Part shown: positions 63,404-64,000 of the stretch, piece after piece | How positions within the stretch are numbered: the first letter of the stretch is position 1 | Layout of the letters: each line of letters begins with the position of its first letter | Assembly: GCF_008386505.1 (NCBI RefSeq) | Contig: NZ_VUNZ01000006.1 | Coordinates: 1-64,000 of the forward strand | DNA: 64,000 bases | Reading direction: 5' to 3' | Origin: Chryseobacterium sediminis | GTDB lineage: Bacteria; Bacteroidota; Bacteroidia; Flavobacteriales; Weeksellaceae | Notes under the pieces: model-generated | Database searches by the model: none | Seen by the model: the letters and a program-made list of their open reading frames with translations, nothing else | What the model was told of the DNA's origin: nothing | Program-made: the position numbers and the translations under genes

Positions 63404-63868
63404 ATGGAGAATGTTTTTTTTGATTATAAAATAGATTTAATAACAATCAAAGAGGAAAGTAAAGTAGATTTTAAAGCTTTTGAAATTCATGATTTAAAGA
63501 GTTTTTTTAATGGAAAAATATTTGTGTTTTTTCAATATAAAAGTAAAAGAAATTTTATAATACTTGAGACAGGTATTATAGACTATATTTTGCAATTTGA
63601 TGATTTGATTTTATCTATTGAAAAAGGAATTTATAAGACTTTTACGATCTCTTGTGATTATTATAGTAATAATTTTATATATGAGTATTCAAATGTTAAT
63701 AACAGTCTAATTATTAATGAAGGGAATGCTGATTTATATACAATATCTTGTAATTATGCTGATTTTAAAAAAGCATACTTGAAATTTAGGAAAAGGGCAT
63801 TGCGTGAATTAAATGTTTTATATCCGGATTTAATTAATAATAAGGTCTTTAACGAGCATTTTTCATAA
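63404..63868 (+). CDS. Orphan immunity-like protein
   Basis: The 154-residue protein has no signal peptide and no recognised domain; it is rich in Phe, Tyr, Ile and Asn (FFDYKIDLITIKEESK ... FKKAYLKFRKRALRELNVLYPDL). It follows a cassette header but no toxin precedes it. This fits a stray immunity gene kept after loss of its toxin. It is AT-rich like the other immunity genes. Confidence 0.5.
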   Translation: MENVFFDYKIDLITIKEESKVDFKAFEIHDLKSFFNGKIFVFFQYKSKRNFIILETGIIDYILQFDDLILSIEKGIYKTFTISCDYYSNNFIYEYSNVNNSLIINEGNADLYTISCNYADFKKAYLKFRKRALRELNVLYPDLINNKVFNEHFS

Positions 63869-63937
63869 GAGCTAGTCTTACCAAAAAAAATCTTCTGACT
63901 TTGAGGAAAAATGATAGAAATTCTTAAAGCTAAAAAT

Positions 63938-64000
63938 CTCGCAAAACGCGAGGTTTTTTAATTTGTAATGACGACTAATCCCTATATTTGCTGAATGAAA
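63938..64000 (+). other. Cassette junction, copy 4 (runs off the window)
   Basis: The hairpin CTCGC/GCGAG (63938-63942, 63948-63952) with TTTTTT is followed by TATATTTG (63983-63990) and ATGAAA at the very end of the window. This matches the header of the earlier cassettes, so a further nuclease-remnant/Rhs unit probably starts here. Confidence 0.7.

Overview
The window looks like chromosomal DNA from a Chryseobacterium/Elizabethkingia-type member of the Bacteroidota (Flavobacteriia). The evidence is low-GC coding sequence, TAnnTTTG-type promoter boxes with almost no Shine-Dalgarno motifs, SusC/SusD-type outer-membrane uptake genes, and secreted proteins with type IX secretion (T9SS) C-terminal sorting domains. 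The genus is inferred from gene content, not from a marker gene.

Region 1 (1-10.5 kb) is a complete high-affinity potassium (Kdp) locus. It contains an NtrC-type sigma-54 response regulator, three tiny membrane ORFs (the last is KdpF), kdpA, kdpB, kdpC, an outer-membrane porin, a stand-alone KdpD sensor domain and a separate membrane histidine kinase. Region 2 (10.5-29.1 kb) is housekeeping and nutrient-scavenging DNA: a T9SS leucine-rich-repeat protein, NAD-dependent DNA ligase, an Oar-like TonB receptor, a glycerophosphodiester phosphodiesterase, a SusC/SusD pair with a calcineurin-type phosphoesterase, a short-chain dehydrogenase, PrmA and a small SH3-like exported protein. Several short palindromic repeats lie between these genes.

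Region 3 (about 29.1-46.4 kb) is a defence island ending in a large serine recombinase beside two tRNA genes (Arg-TCT, Pro-TGG). It carries a 1546-residue protein with a sacsin/HSP90-like ATPase domain and a DUF3883 nuclease-like domain. Next comes a tightly overlapping operon: HTH regulator, HsdR, HsdM, an HsdS with an extra C-terminal domain, an AAA ATPase and an HNH nuclease. HsdR is broken by one in-frame stop, and the HNH gene by a one-base shift at an A7 run, so restriction may be off or switchable.

Region 4 (46.6-64 kb) is a polymorphic-toxin locus. A T9SS protein gene is followed by a 3402-residue SpvB/TcB-Rhs protein and its probable immunity gene. A tandem array of promoterless-looking Rhs tips then follows, each joined to a different toxin and followed by an immunity candidate: (i) Rhs-Hint-HicA-like toxin with a YggL/DUF469-like partner; (ii) Rhs-HExxH metallopeptidase toxin with a lipoprotein partner; (iii) an orphan immunity-like gene. 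Every unit is separated by the same hairpin plus TATATTTG box. Two units also start with the same decayed piece of a staphylococcal-nuclease-like gene. The near-identical Rhs tip DNA could let these silent tips recombine into the large gene. The array continues past the right end of the window.
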